Shown: positions 38,640-46,369, counted from the stretch's first letter. The stretch is 64,000 nt of DNA from Hyphomicrobium_A sp963745205 (GCA_963745205.1 CAVUWX010000002.1:1-64000), one strand, 5' to 3'. Program-made: numbers and translations. The notes: generated by a model not told the origin, from the letters alone.

Positions 38640-39026
38640 ATGCACTTTTTCGGCAACGCCGCTGCGCAACTCGCCAACTGGTGGGCGTCAACCTCCGCCA
38701 CAGAGATGACGTGGCTCGCCGTGGGGTTCCTGGCGCAGCTCATGTTCTCCATGCGCTTCATCGTGCAGTGGATCGCGAGCGAGCGAGCGCGCCGGTCGAT
38801 CGTGCCGGAGACGTTCTGGTATTTCAGCCTGGTCGGCGGCGCGATGCTGTTCGCCTATGCGATCTACCGGCTCGATCCGGTGTTCATGCTGGGCCAGGGC
38901 ATGGGACTGCTGATCTACGCCCGCAACATCTATTTCATCCGCACCCACCAGAGGAGCGAGGCCCTGGCGGCGGGCAAGGGCGGCAGCGGCCTGCGCCCGG
39001 AGCAGCCGGTTGGCCGCACTGGTTAG
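38640..39026 (+). CDS. Lipid A biosynthesis N-terminal (LAB_N) domain membrane protein
   Basis: A 128-residue protein with three membrane segments (about 24-42, 57-75 and 80-97) and the LAB_N pattern FLAQLMFSMRFIVQWIASERA, RSIVPETFWYFSLVGG and GQGMGLLIYARNIYFI (quoted in parts). Stand-alone LAB_N proteins occur beside GT2 and GT39 genes that modify lipid A in Rhizobiales. It lies 49 bases downstream of the GT2 gene, apparently in one operon, and is the last chromosomal gene before the tRNA. Confidence 0.9.
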   Translation: MHFFGNAAAQLANWWASTSATEMTWLAVGFLAQLMFSMRFIVQWIASERARRSIVPETFWYFSLVGGAMLFAYAIYRLDPVFMLGQGMGLLIYARNIYFIRTHQRSEALAAGKGGSGLRPEQPVGRTG

Positions 39027-39252
39027 ACCGAGCCGTCGACAGGGCGGCCTCCTGTCACCACCTTTTCTGATGCGGAGCGGACCCCAGGCTTCACAGGCGT
39101 GGGAATTGTGCTATAAGCCGCGCCATCGACAAGCCGCTCGGGTGACGGGCGGCTTTTATTATCGGTTTTGCGGGCGCGCTCGCGGCCGATGCTTTACCCG
39201 GACGTGGCGCTGAGATCGTCTTTCGCTTGCGCCGTCCGGCATTTTTCGGTGA

Positions 39253-39330
<78 letters not shown>

Positions 39331-39465
39331 CGAAATAAGCGACTTAGCGGTGTCCGTGTTTCACTGTATTGGGCCTTGTGTCCCATCGGGGTCCCGACCA
39401 GATTCGGGCCGCCCGAGGAATCGCTCTATCTGCCGGCGCTCCGACGAACCTTTTTGTGACCGCCG

Positions 39466-40467
39466 ATGCTCACCGATATTTTCTCTCGACGATACGCCGA
39501 TCACTCGATCTGGACCGACTTCGACGCGCCCGAGCGGCGGCTACTCGTCCAGAGTTTCCGCCTGGTCACGGAACAGGTTTGCTCGCCTGTAGACCACAGC
39601 TCGTGGGACGATCTTCACAACCGACTGACAACCGAGCTTGGCGTCGTCCGTCTCGCGGAGCCAACATACAGGTATGCTTTGGGATCGAGGCATCTGAACT
39701 CGTATGACGTATGCGAGCGTTGGATGTATCAACCGTTCGGCCACCGCGATGACGCCGACGAGTTCATGAAAGAGCGGTTGAGTTTGCTCGAGCTCGCCTT
39801 TCGCAGAAAAGGCACGCAGGTCGCGACCGAAAACGCTCGGTTGGAATTTGAGATCAGCAATTACGCAAATTCCCTAGCCGCCGCAGGACGCACGGACGTG
39901 ACCGGCGGCGCGCTGCTGAAGGCACGGAATGCAAAGTTGAACACTGCCTATCAGTCGGCCGTCCAGGAGTTGAACGAGCGTCTTCGGCAAGCCAGGGTTA
40001 GGTTGCACTACCACAACGGTTTCATACAGCAGACCGATGATGCGCTCTCGGTTGACCAGATCGAAGAGCCGTTCTGGTCGGTCGTAGCGGGTGGCCGATG
40101 GGCAAACGTCGACACCGACATGAAGGAAGCACTCGATCAGCGTGACGAGGGCGGCCGCGATCCTGCGTGGTACGCGGCCCGCGCTTTAGAGAGCGCCATC
40201 AAGATCATTTCGGGTGCGAAAGGATGGACGCAGGGGGGCGAGAAGGGCGCTCACAACTTCATAGACAATCTTGCTTCGAAGAAAGCTGGTTTCATCGCGC
40301 GATGGCAGGCCGATCTACTGAAGATGTTTTTTACCGAGGTGCGCAACCCTTTCGGGCACGGACCTGGAGAAGCACCGATGCCCGAGCTTTCGCCGGAGCA
40401 AACCAGTTGGGCAATCGAGACTGCGATGTCGTGGATCAAGATGCTGGTTCGACGCTCTGGCTTGTAG
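39466..40467 (+). CDS. AbiJ-like protein with C-terminal HEPN-type motif
   Basis: A 333-residue soluble protein. The N-terminal third (LTDIFSRRYADHSIW, then SWDDLHNRLTTELG and DDADEFMKERLSLLELAF) resembles the AbiJ_NTD4 domain of phage-defence proteins. The C-terminal part (ARALESAIKIISGAKGW onward) resembles the HEPN-like domain usually attached to it. It carries R293-N-P-F-G-H298, an Rx4H motif as in HEPN ribonucleases. AbiJ proteins are linked to abortive infection. It is the first gene after the tRNA, and its codon use is looser than in chromosomal neighbours. Domain names are from memory of family patterns, not a search. Confidence 0.62.
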   Translation: MLTDIFSRRYADHSIWTDFDAPERRLLVQSFRLVTEQVCSPVDHSSWDDLHNRLTTELGVVRLAEPTYRYALGSRHLNSYDVCERWMYQPFGHRDDADEFMKERLSLLELAFRRKGTQVATENARLEFEISNYANSLAAAGRTDVTGGALLKARNAKLNTAYQSAVQELNERLRQARVRLHYHNGFIQQTDDALSVDQIEEPFWSVVAGGRWANVDTDMKEALDQRDEGGRDPAWYAARALESAIKIISGAKGWTQGGEKGAHNFIDNLASKKAGFIARWQADLLKMFFTEVRNPFGHGPGEAPMPELSPEQTSWAIETAMSWIKMLVRRSGL

Positions 40468-40804
40468 TTCCGGCAAACAAAAACCCCGCTCGGCTCGGGG
40501 CTCTCGTTGCGAACCTGAGAACAGCCGAGCAGCGACCTCGGACTATCCTATTCCCGGTGCGCCACCGGCACGTACAGGGCCTGCGTGAGGCTGCGACTGA
40601 TGCCAGATCGCTCCTATGCCGGGAGTTGATCAGCGCCGTCAAGCCGCAGCCTCGATCTCCCCGCAATCCCGTGCAACCAATCTCGCGGGCGTACCGTCTT
40701 GACAGCCAAGACGGATGAGCCCGGCCCGGACGGCGGTGATTTGGCCTCTTCCCCTAGCGGCCGTCCGGGCGCTCTCCATGCAACCAATCGCGAGACACGT
40801 TCCC
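40468..40804. other. Intergenic region with two hairpins
   Basis: About 340 bases without a supported gene. A hairpin at 40484-40500 (CCCCG/CGGGG, flanked by A-runs on the left) would act as a terminator for minus-strand transcripts. A second at 40694-40714 has a perfect eight-bp stem (CCGTCTTG/CAAGACGG) with a five-base loop and may be an operator or 5' structure of the following gene. Confidence 0.5.
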
Positions 40805-41179
40805 ATGCGCATCTCTACCGTTCTGATCACGACAATCCTCATTCTCGTTACCGGCGGAGCCTTAGCGCAGTCGGTTCGCGTCGGCCCCGACGGCTTTTCA
40901 TTTCGCTTTGGCCGAGATGACCGCCGCGGCGACGTCGAAGGCAAGCGTGCAACCTGCGAGGTCTATTCGCGCATCGCAGTCATCCAAGCGGACGCGAATG
41001 AGCGCTTCCGTTGCGGCCTACAGGGACCCGCTTGGACGAACGATCCCGCGCGTCACTTCGAGTGGTGCCGGTATGTGCCGCGGCAGCGCGTGGCCGAAGA
41101 ACAGCGCGACCGCTCTGAACAATTGCAGCACTGCTTCGATAGGCTCGGCGACTTCGACGACGACCGCTGGGGGCGCTGA
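40805..41179 (+). CDS. Small exported cysteine-containing protein
   Basis: A 124-residue protein with a clean signal peptide (MRISTVLITTILILVTGG, then ALAQS). The mature part starts with VRVGPDGFSFRFGRDD and has four cysteines, including GKRATCEVYSRI and RFRCGLQGPAWTND. ATG 40805 is chosen because it opens the signal peptide, although the frame is open further up. Function unknown; periplasmic location inferred. It faces the next small exported protein convergently. Confidence 0.7.
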   Translation: MRISTVLITTILILVTGGALAQSVRVGPDGFSFRFGRDDRRGDVEGKRATCEVYSRIAVIQADANERFRCGLQGPAWTNDPARHFEWCRYVPRQRVAEEQRDRSEQLQHCFDRLGDFDDDRWGR

Positions 41180-41245
41180 TTTAGAGCGGATCGCAAGAGC
41201 GAGCTGAAGAGGCCGAGCGCCAACCGCGAGCCGGCCCAGCTACTG

Positions 41246-41500
41246 TCACCGGTACGCTCGCCGGTGCCGGTAATGGAGATACCTCCCGTGAGCTTGGCCC
41301 TGGCAGAAGGCGCTTCGCGTTCCGCTCAGGCAGCCGTACCGCTGCAACAACTCTGCATCCTGCGCATTGGTCGGGCCGCCAGCGAGTGCGTTCATGCGCG
41401 CATGCTCCACATCCCACCACGAATCCGCTTGGGCTGCCGTGCCTAAGGCTGCCAACGCGCTGAATCCAACTACCGCCGCTGCCGATATCAATCGATTCAT
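41246..41500 (-). CDS. Small exported protein
   Basis: An 84-residue protein with a signal peptide (MNRLISAAAVVGFSALAALG, then TAAQADS) and a short mature part with two cysteines (QRYGCLSGTRSAFCQGQ) and a His/Arg/Tyr-rich end. ATG 41500 has AGAGG upstream. Function unknown. The ParA promoter and iterons lie between this gene and the next. Confidence 0.65.
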   Translation of the reverse strand: MNRLISAAAVVGFSALAALGTAAQADSWWDVEHARMNALAGGPTNAQDAELLQRYGCLSGTRSAFCQGQAHGRYLHYRHRRAYR

Positions 41501-41666
41501 TTGGTCCGCCTCTCGGATGTTGTCTGAGCGCATAGATGGCGCTACCGACAACCTAAGTTAAGGGGCGGCGTGTCTCGGCACCAGCATTGCCGTCCGGGTT
41601 CCACGTACCACTCCGATGCGCCCCTCAATTTTTCATCGAGCCCTAACCCAACTCGCCCTATGTTGT

Positions 41667-41716
41667 CCTAGGATCTAGGTCTACCTAGGTTCTAGGGTGA
41701 TCTAGGAAGGGTCTCG
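41667..41716. repeat. CTAGG iterons (17-bp direct repeats) ahead of parA, probable centromere/operator
   Basis: CTAGG occurs at 41668, 41675, 41685, 41692 and 41702, with spacing of 7, 10, 7 and 10. This makes two full 17-bp units of the form CCTAGGNTCTAGGNNNA plus a partial third, ending just before the parA start. Four more copies lie inside parA at 41807, 41852, 41892 and 41924. CTAG is normally scarce in GC-rich proteobacteria, so the cluster is selected. It is probably the binding site of the RHH protein encoded after parA. Confidence 0.75.
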
Positions 41717-41717
41717 G

Positions 41718-42362
41718 ATGGGCGCCAAAACCATCGTAATCGCCGCCAGCAAAGGCGGCCCAGGCAAAACGACACTCGCTGCCGCCCTGGGCGCGCACAT
41801 CGCCAGCCTAGGTCTAAAGGTCGCTCTGGTGGATGCCGATCCGCAGCAGAGTCTAGGTCTCTGGTGGGAAAGGCGCGGCTCGCCGGAGAACCCTAGGTTC
41901 TTCTCCGCAATCGAGGACCGCGACCTAGGCCGGACGATCAAGGAAGCGAAGGCCAAGGCCGATTGGGCAATCATCGATCTGCCGGGGTCACTCATGAGAA
42001 CCGACGTTGCTATTGGCGACGCCGACCTCGTCGTGATCCCGGTTCGCCCATCGATGTTGGACATCGAGGCCGTGAACCCGATTTGCGAATTGGCAGACGA
42101 GGCGGCCGTCCCGCGCGTGTTTGTGGTCAATGCGGCCGACAAGGAATGGAAGCTGCTCGGCAGCGCGACCGAAGCGCTCGCGGACCTGGGAGACGTACTG
42201 GAGCCGACGCTTCGGTATCACGAGGGCCATCCCGCGGCGATGGTGCAGGGCTTGACGGCCGCCGAACTTAAAGGTGCTGCCAGCCGAGTTGCTAAATCCG
42301 AGATCACAGCACTGTGGAACGCGCTTTCCAAACGCGCATCGCAGCGTAAGCGGAGGGCCTGA
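41718..42362 (+). CDS. ParA-family partition ATPase
   Basis: A 214-residue ATPase of the small ParA/Soj type. The deviant Walker A SKGGPGKTT is at residues 11-19, the A' motif in LVDADPQQS at about 37-45, and Walker B in WAIIDLPGS. There is no N-terminal DNA-binding domain, as in type Ib plasmid ParA proteins, which rely on a small separate DNA-binding partner. That partner follows 2 bases later. Iterons precede the gene and recur in its first 210 bases. It marks a plasmid- or ICE-like element inserted in the chromosome. Confidence 0.9.
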   Translation: MGAKTIVIAASKGGPGKTTLAAALGAHIASLGLKVALVDADPQQSLGLWWERRGSPENPRFFSAIEDRDLGRTIKEAKAKADWAIIDLPGSLMRTDVAIGDADLVVIPVRPSMLDIEAVNPICELADEAAVPRVFVVNAADKEWKLLGSATEALADLGDVLEPTLRYHEGHPAAMVQGLTAAELKGAASRVAKSEITALWNALSKRASQRKRRA

Positions 42363-42364
42363 TT

Positions 42365-42667
42365 GTGGGCGATATCGAGGCCGTGGACATCAAGCGCGCC
42401 CTTCGTGCGGCGCTCACGTCCCAGCGCAGCAAGATCAGCCGCAGCGCAATGGGGCGCCGAGCGCTTGAGAAAGAGGCCAACAATCCTCACGACGCACGGC
42501 TGTCACGGAAGGCAACTCGTGGCCCGACAGTCCAGCTCAACGTGGAAATTCGAGAAGACTTGAAGCAGGCTCTCGCGAACGCCGCGCGCGATCACCGCAA
42601 GAAGATTTGGGAAATCGTGGAAGCGGGCATCGAGGCTGAGCTTCGGAAGCTGGGGGGCAAGTCGTGA
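42365..42667 (+). CDS. Ribbon-helix-helix DNA-binding protein (ParB-like partner)
   Basis: A 100-residue protein starting at GTG 42365. The basic N-terminal half (ALRAALTSQRSKISRSAMGRR in part, KATRGP) precedes a C-terminal RHH fold: VQLNVEIREDLKQALANAA (beta strand then helix) and HRKKIWEIVEAGIEAEL. Position directly after a type Ib-like ParA, and the repeated CTAGG sites nearby, make it the likely centromere-binding protein. The stop overlaps the next gene's GTG (GTGA), so the three genes are translationally coupled. Confidence 0.8.
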   Translation: MGDIEAVDIKRALRAALTSQRSKISRSAMGRRALEKEANNPHDARLSRKATRGPTVQLNVEIREDLKQALANAARDHRKKIWEIVEAGIEAELRKLGGKS

Positions 42668-43686
42668 TCCTGCTTCGGGGGTCCGCTATCATCGTCGGGC
42701 TCGGGGCCATCGCCGCCGTCACCTACGGCACGGTTGAGGCGACGGGCGGCATCGGAACAAACACAGCGCCGCTCTACATCGCGCTCGGCGCGCTCCAAGC
42801 CACAATAGCGCTGTCGTTCGCGATGATCCACAGCCGCGTCGTGGCGGCGCTCGCCGTGCTCGTGCTCGTGGCATGTGAGATTGCTACCTTCATCGGCACA
42901 GCCGACTTGCAGCTCGCCGGCATTGAGATCCGCGCAGCACCAATCCGTGAAGCCGCGGCAAAGCGCAAAGCCGCTGAGGATTGGGTGGTACGTCTTGACC
43001 GCGACGACCGCGCGGAGCGTGCCGAGCGTGCGCTGAGTGGTGCGCAGGCTGACGCGCGTGCCAAATCGACCGCCAAGGACTGCGGCAAGGGTTGTATCGC
43101 GACCCTCGCCAAGACGGTGGACGACGCTACCGCTGCCGTGACCGAAGCGCGGGCTTCGCTGCAAGTCGAGTTGAGGCAGGCCCGCGCGGCGTTGGATAAT
43201 GCCACCTTGCCGCCCGAGGCGAGCCCGCTGGCCTCGCGTCTCGGCATCGAGCCGGGCACCCTAGACTTGTTCTTCGTTGGCTTCCGCGGCTTCGCTATCT
43301 CGGCGGGAGCGGCAATCGTGCTGGCCATTGGAGCCCACGGTGGTCGCCGCGCACCGGAGCCCGTCGAGCCGGCGTCAAACGTAATACCGATGAGCCCGAA
43401 GCGCGCCCTACTTGGTGCCGCGAAGCCCAAGAGCGTGCAGCTGCCCGTTAAGATCGGGGACGTGGACGCCTTCCTGTTGGAGCGCGTGACGCACAAGGAA
43501 GGTGCTCGCGTGTCGTGGGCGGACGCCTTCGTGTCCTATCGTGGTTGGTGCGATGGCAATGGCTGCAAACCAGTGGACGCCACGGCTTTCGGAGCGCGCC
43601 TTGATGCACTTCGCGATGAACTCGGTTTGAAGGTGCGCACCAAGGGCCAAGACGTGTTCTTTGTCGATCTGCGATTAGCAAGCTAG
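42664..43686 (+). CDS. Membrane protein with coiled coil and probable winged-helix C-terminus
   Basis: A 340-residue protein I do not recognise as a named family. Three N-terminal membrane segments (about 5-24, 35-55 and 60-80) are followed by an Ala/Glu/Arg-rich coiled-coil region (about 93-185, with a CGKGC pair), a fourth membrane segment (about 205-225) and a soluble C-terminal domain. That domain (DAFLLERVTHKEGARVSWADAF, in part, then FGARLDALRDELGLKVRTKG) resembles the winged-helix tails of phage primase-type proteins. The overlap with the RHH gene suggests it works with the partition genes, perhaps tethering DNA to the membrane. Confidence 0.7.
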   Translation: MILLRGSAIIVGLGAIAAVTYGTVEATGGIGTNTAPLYIALGALQATIALSFAMIHSRVVAALAVLVLVACEIATFIGTADLQLAGIEIRAAPIREAAAKRKAAEDWVVRLDRDDRAERAERALSGAQADARAKSTAKDCGKGCIATLAKTVDDATAAVTEARASLQVELRQARAALDNATLPPEASPLASRLGIEPGTLDLFFVGFRGFAISAGAAIVLAIGAHGGRRAPEPVEPASNVIPMSPKRALLGAAKPKSVQLPVKIGDVDAFLLERVTHKEGARVSWADAFVSYRGWCDGNGCKPVDATAFGARLDALRDELGLKVRTKGQDVFFVDLRLAS

Positions 43687-43700
43687 GAGCGCGGGGCTAA

Positions 43701-43874
43701 ATGGATGAAAAGCGGGAGTTAGAGCGTTTGCGCCAGCGCGTGAAGCTGCTTGAACATTTGATCGATAAGCAGACCACGCTTCAGTATCAAAAGCCGGGCC
43801 ACGCTGTCTTAATCGCGATGGAGCTGCGACGTGCGTGCGGTCTGCCGCCTCGGCCGCAAAAGAGTGCCGAATGA
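43701..43874 (+). CDS. Small coiled-coil protein
   Basis: A 57-residue protein: MDEKRELERLRQRVKLLEHL is a heptad-like helix, followed by a short basic tail (RRACGLPPRPQKSAE). The start is supported by GCGGGG upstream, and the stop overlaps the next start (ATGA). Function unknown; typical of the tiny genes in mobile elements. Confidence 0.6.
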   Translation: MDEKRELERLRQRVKLLEHLIDKQTTLQYQKPGHAVLIAMELRRACGLPPRPQKSAE

Positions 43875-43963
43875 ACCTATGGCTCTTGTCACTGTTGATG
43901 TTCCTGAGTGTCGTCGCGCTCATCGTAGTTGTGATCCTGCTCGAACGGAAGAAGCGCGACTGA
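43871..43963 (+). CDS. Tiny single-helix membrane protein
   Basis: Thirty residues: one membrane helix (LLSLLMFLSVVALIVVVILL) followed by ERKKRD. It overlaps the preceding gene by four bases, which argues for coupled translation. It is reminiscent of small phage holin-like or regulatory membrane peptides, but no function can be assigned. Confidence 0.5.
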   Translation: MNLWLLSLLMFLSVVALIVVVILLERKKRD

Positions 43964-43990
43964 AACTCGCGAGCTGAAAGGGGGACAAGC

Positions 43991-44221
43991 ATGAAACTTC
44001 CAAACGACCCGCAAGAACGAAATGATGAGCGCGCCCACTGGGCGCAGGTCGCGTTAGCCGCGTTCGTGGCAGAGACAAGTACTGACGAGAGCACCGCCCT
44101 TGTCGAGTTTCTCGCCGGCGTCATGCACTGGTGCGACCGAACAGGCGAGAGCTTCGACGCTCACCTCGAGCGTGCGCGATCCCTGCACCGCGAAGAAACG
44201 GGCCTAGCCGTCGCGAGTTGA
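43991..44221 (+). CDS. Small acidic protein of unknown function
   Basis: A 76-residue soluble helical protein (AHWAQVALAAFVAETSTDES near the start, then FLAGVMHWCDRTGESFDAHL). A good ribosome site, AAGGGGG, lies 8 bases before ATG 43991. No family recognised. It is part of the run of small + strand genes after the ParA module. Confidence 0.65.
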   Translation: MKLPNDPQERNDERAHWAQVALAAFVAETSTDESTALVEFLAGVMHWCDRTGESFDAHLERARSLHREETGLAVAS

Positions 44222-44292
44222 TCGTCCGTTCTAATCAGTTCCGCGTTTGTCGTTGAGCCGAGCGCGCCGCGCTCGATTTGAGGGACCACACC

Positions 44293-44463
44293 ATGACCAA
44301 AAGCGAGATTGAAAGGGCACGCGAGGAAGCTATCGCCGCGTACAAGCGCAAGCACATCAAGCCGGAAAAGGGACGACACCCGATTTGGACGGTGCTTGAT
44401 GAGAACCTGCCAAAGGTCTTTGCAGCCGGTTTTGATGCCGCTGTGAAGGCGCTGACTGAGTGA
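44293..44463 (+). CDS. Small basic protein of unknown function
   Basis: A 56-residue protein (TKSEIERAREEAIAAYKRKH, then a Trp/Pro-containing middle and AAGFDAAVKALTE). GAGGGA lies upstream of ATG 44293. The stop overlaps the next gene's GTG. Function unknown. Confidence 0.6.
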   Translation: MTKSEIERAREEAIAAYKRKHIKPEKGRHPIWTVLDENLPKVFAAGFDAAVKALTE

Positions 44464-44633
44464 GTGTGCGAAAGCTCATCTTTGAGCTAGCCTTGTTGTT
44501 CGGTGGGGCCGCAATTCTCGTCTGGCAATTTTTCGGACCCGATGCCGCACAGAATGGGTGGTTCCTAATCGGTGGGGCATCGGCCGTGAGTATCGGCTTG
44601 ATGATGCTCTACGAGGGGTTCGCTAGACCTTAG
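44460..44633 (+). CDS. Small two-helix membrane protein
   Basis: A 57-residue protein starting at GTG 44460, which overlaps the upstream stop (GTGA). Two membrane segments (about 5-22 and 32-50) are joined by FFGPDAAQNGW. Function unknown. Confidence 0.55.
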   Translation: MSVRKLIFELALLFGGAAILVWQFFGPDAAQNGWFLIGGASAVSIGLMMLYEGFARP

Positions 44634-44692
44634 TTGTGACGGGGAGGGTCAGCGGAGAGGCCGCCACCGTTTTTGTTTGGGGAGGCGAACCC

Positions 44693-45436
44693 GTGGAAAT
44701 CGAAAAGCTGAAGCTAACAAAGGAAGGACTGGCGTCACTTCCTCAGTCTGACCGCTCGCTTCTGCTTTTGCTTGGCAACACCGCCAATGAGATAATACTC
44801 TTGCAAAAGCTGATGGTGGTCATGCGTCAAACAGAGCGCCATCCCGAGCATTTCGTAAATCTGACAAACGACGCGCAAGTGCTTGTGATCATGCGGATGC
44901 TGATTGGCAAACTCCACGAGGCGTGGCGATTGATTAAGGAGCGAGTGCAAGCCGACCAAGAGCTGCGCGGATATTTGACACATCTTGGACAGGAAGGCAC
45001 CACCGCTCTCGACCGGCTTAACACGCATTTTGGCGCACAGAGCCCGCTCACCAGTATCCGCAATAAGCTGTCGTTCCACAACGCTGATCGAGACAATCTT
45101 ATTGAAGCGAGCTTTCAGAAGCTTACAGCCGATGAGCCATGGGATTTCTATATTGGCACCACTATGGGGAACTCGTTCTATTATGCATCCGAGCTTGTAA
45201 CAACGCACGCCACAATCGAGCTGACCAAGGCGGGCAACGAGATTGACGGGTTTGCCAAGTTGTGGACGCTGGTTGCAAAAACCGCATACGATCTTTTGCA
45301 ACTCTACGTGAGCCTGATCATTGCAATTCTAGAAAAGTGGCTTCCCAACCGCACCAGCGATCTAGTCGAGATCGCGAGCGTCCGCAGCTTTGCCTCGTTG
45401 GACTTACCCTTCTTTGCATACCCGCACGATGCATGA
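44693..45436 (+). CDS. HEPN-like protein of unknown function
   Basis: A 247-residue, mostly helical protein. GTG 44693 is chosen because GGGGAGG precedes it; an upstream GTG at 44636 keeps the frame open. The central part has helices around QVLVIMRMLIGKLHEAWRLI, then SIRNKLSFHN with R123 and H129 in an Rx5H arrangement like that of HEPN nucleases. A C-terminal hydrophobic helix (LLQLYVSLIIAILEKW) could contact the membrane. HEPN membership is inferred from the motif and all-alpha character only. It is the second such protein in this region. Confidence 0.55.
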   Translation: MEIEKLKLTKEGLASLPQSDRSLLLLLGNTANEIILLQKLMVVMRQTERHPEHFVNLTNDAQVLVIMRMLIGKLHEAWRLIKERVQADQELRGYLTHLGQEGTTALDRLNTHFGAQSPLTSIRNKLSFHNADRDNLIEASFQKLTADEPWDFYIGTTMGNSFYYASELVTTHATIELTKAGNEIDGFAKLWTLVAKTAYDLLQLYVSLIIAILEKWLPNRTSDLVEIASVRSFASLDLPFFAYPHDA

Positions 45437-45660
45437 CCTCGCCCGGTCCCGCCCGACACGCCCGTGCCCGAAGTTGGCAAGCACATGAAGTGCTCTAAGT
45501 GCGGTCACACACGGCTTCACCGAGATGCGGGGCGAGTTTGGCAAAGTGAAAGCCGACGTGGCCAGCTTGCGCGAGGACCTCCCCGGCATTGTTGCTGACG
45601 CTGTGCGGAGCACTATGCGGCCCGGCTGCCCTAAATCTGCCGTGGCCGCTCACTACATGG
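45433..45660 (+). pseudogene. Decayed copy of zinc-ribbon gene and adjoining fragment
   Basis: Positions 45445-45506 repeat 46478-46538 with few changes (PDTPVPEVGKHMKCSKCG in the correct frame). Before them, ATG 45433 resembles the start of the intact gene at 46370, as if its middle had been deleted and the frame lost. After them comes FTEMRGEFGKVKADVASLRE, the remnant of another small helical protein. No complete gene can be read here. Confidence 0.6.
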
Positions 45661-45666
45661 CCCGCG

Positions 45667-46071
45667 ATGCGGATTTTGTTGAAGATCCTTTGGAACGTCG
45701 TCGCATTCTTCATGGGTGTCGTGGTTGGTGCCTTTGGGCAAGCATTCGTCATCCCGTTCGCCGGAGACTTCGGATGGGATTTCGACAAGTATGCCCACGT
45801 CACATCCTATTGGCTAAAAACCAATCGTCCCGGTGCTGCCGGTGAACGCGCTCGCTGCGAGGAAGGTCCGCGGATAGACTTGCTCCAAGAGAGCGCACGA
45901 TTTCAGACGTGGGATAGGAAGTTGGCGGACTGTGCTGGCAGCGGTTCGCCATTCGAGGACCGTAAGCCACATTGCAGTTTTCAAAGCGAACGACGCGCCG
46001 AACATTTGAACAAAGTCGAGGATGCCAAGAAACGATTGGCCGCTTGCTCGCCTCAGCCACCCCCACATTAG
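45667..46071 (+). CDS. Small membrane-anchored protein
   Basis: A 134-residue protein with an N-terminal membrane anchor or uncleaved signal (ILLKILWNVVAFFMGVVVG, then AFGQAFVIPFAG). A soluble tail has four cysteines and ends with a charged helix (RRAEHLNKVEDAKKRLAAC) and proline-rich PQPPPH. ATG 45667 directly precedes the hydrophobic stretch. The layout recalls phage spanin-like or lysis-cassette proteins (anchor, helical tail, cysteines), but this is only a resemblance. Confidence 0.55.
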   Translation: MRILLKILWNVVAFFMGVVVGAFGQAFVIPFAGDFGWDFDKYAHVTSYWLKTNRPGAAGERARCEEGPRIDLLQESARFQTWDRKLADCAGSGSPFEDRKPHCSFQSERRAEHLNKVEDAKKRLAACSPQPPPH

Positions 46072-46158
46072 GCCAGTATCCTCAGCCACTTTGGGCGCCG
46101 CTTGATCGGCACACACATAAATGCCTGAAGTGCATAGAGCAGTCGCGGGTCGTCGAGA

Positions 46159-46341
46159 TCAGTTTCCAGCGCCCTTGAGGATTTCTTCAGGCGTCTCTTT
46201 CACGTCAATATGATCTGCACCGCCGCCAGCAAATGCGATGCGGGTGTAGTCCTTTATTCTAGTAAGGGTAAGCGCCAGCCCAAGGTTGACGTGGATGACC
46301 GACTTGCCGTCCATTGTGCATTTGACCCACTTACTCGCCAT
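46159..46341 (-). CDS. Small protein of unknown function
   Basis: A 60-residue protein (ASKWVKCTMDGKSVIHVNLG, then LTRIKDYTRIAF and ETPEEILKGAGN). GGAG lies 8 bases before the start at 46341. Mixed strand/helix composition looks like a real small domain. It is the only minus-strand gene in this stretch and is divergent from the zinc-ribbon gene 28 bases away. Confidence 0.6.
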   Translation of the reverse strand: MASKWVKCTMDGKSVIHVNLGLALTLTRIKDYTRIAFAGGGADHIDVKETPEEILKGAGN

Positions 46342-46369
46342 CGCCCGTCTCCATATTTACCGGAAAGCC

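Noticed and set aside
41667..41716. CTAGG repeats as a CRISPR array
   Set aside because: The units are 17 bp and adjacent with no unique spacers, and no cas gene is present; an iteron or operator function fits better.
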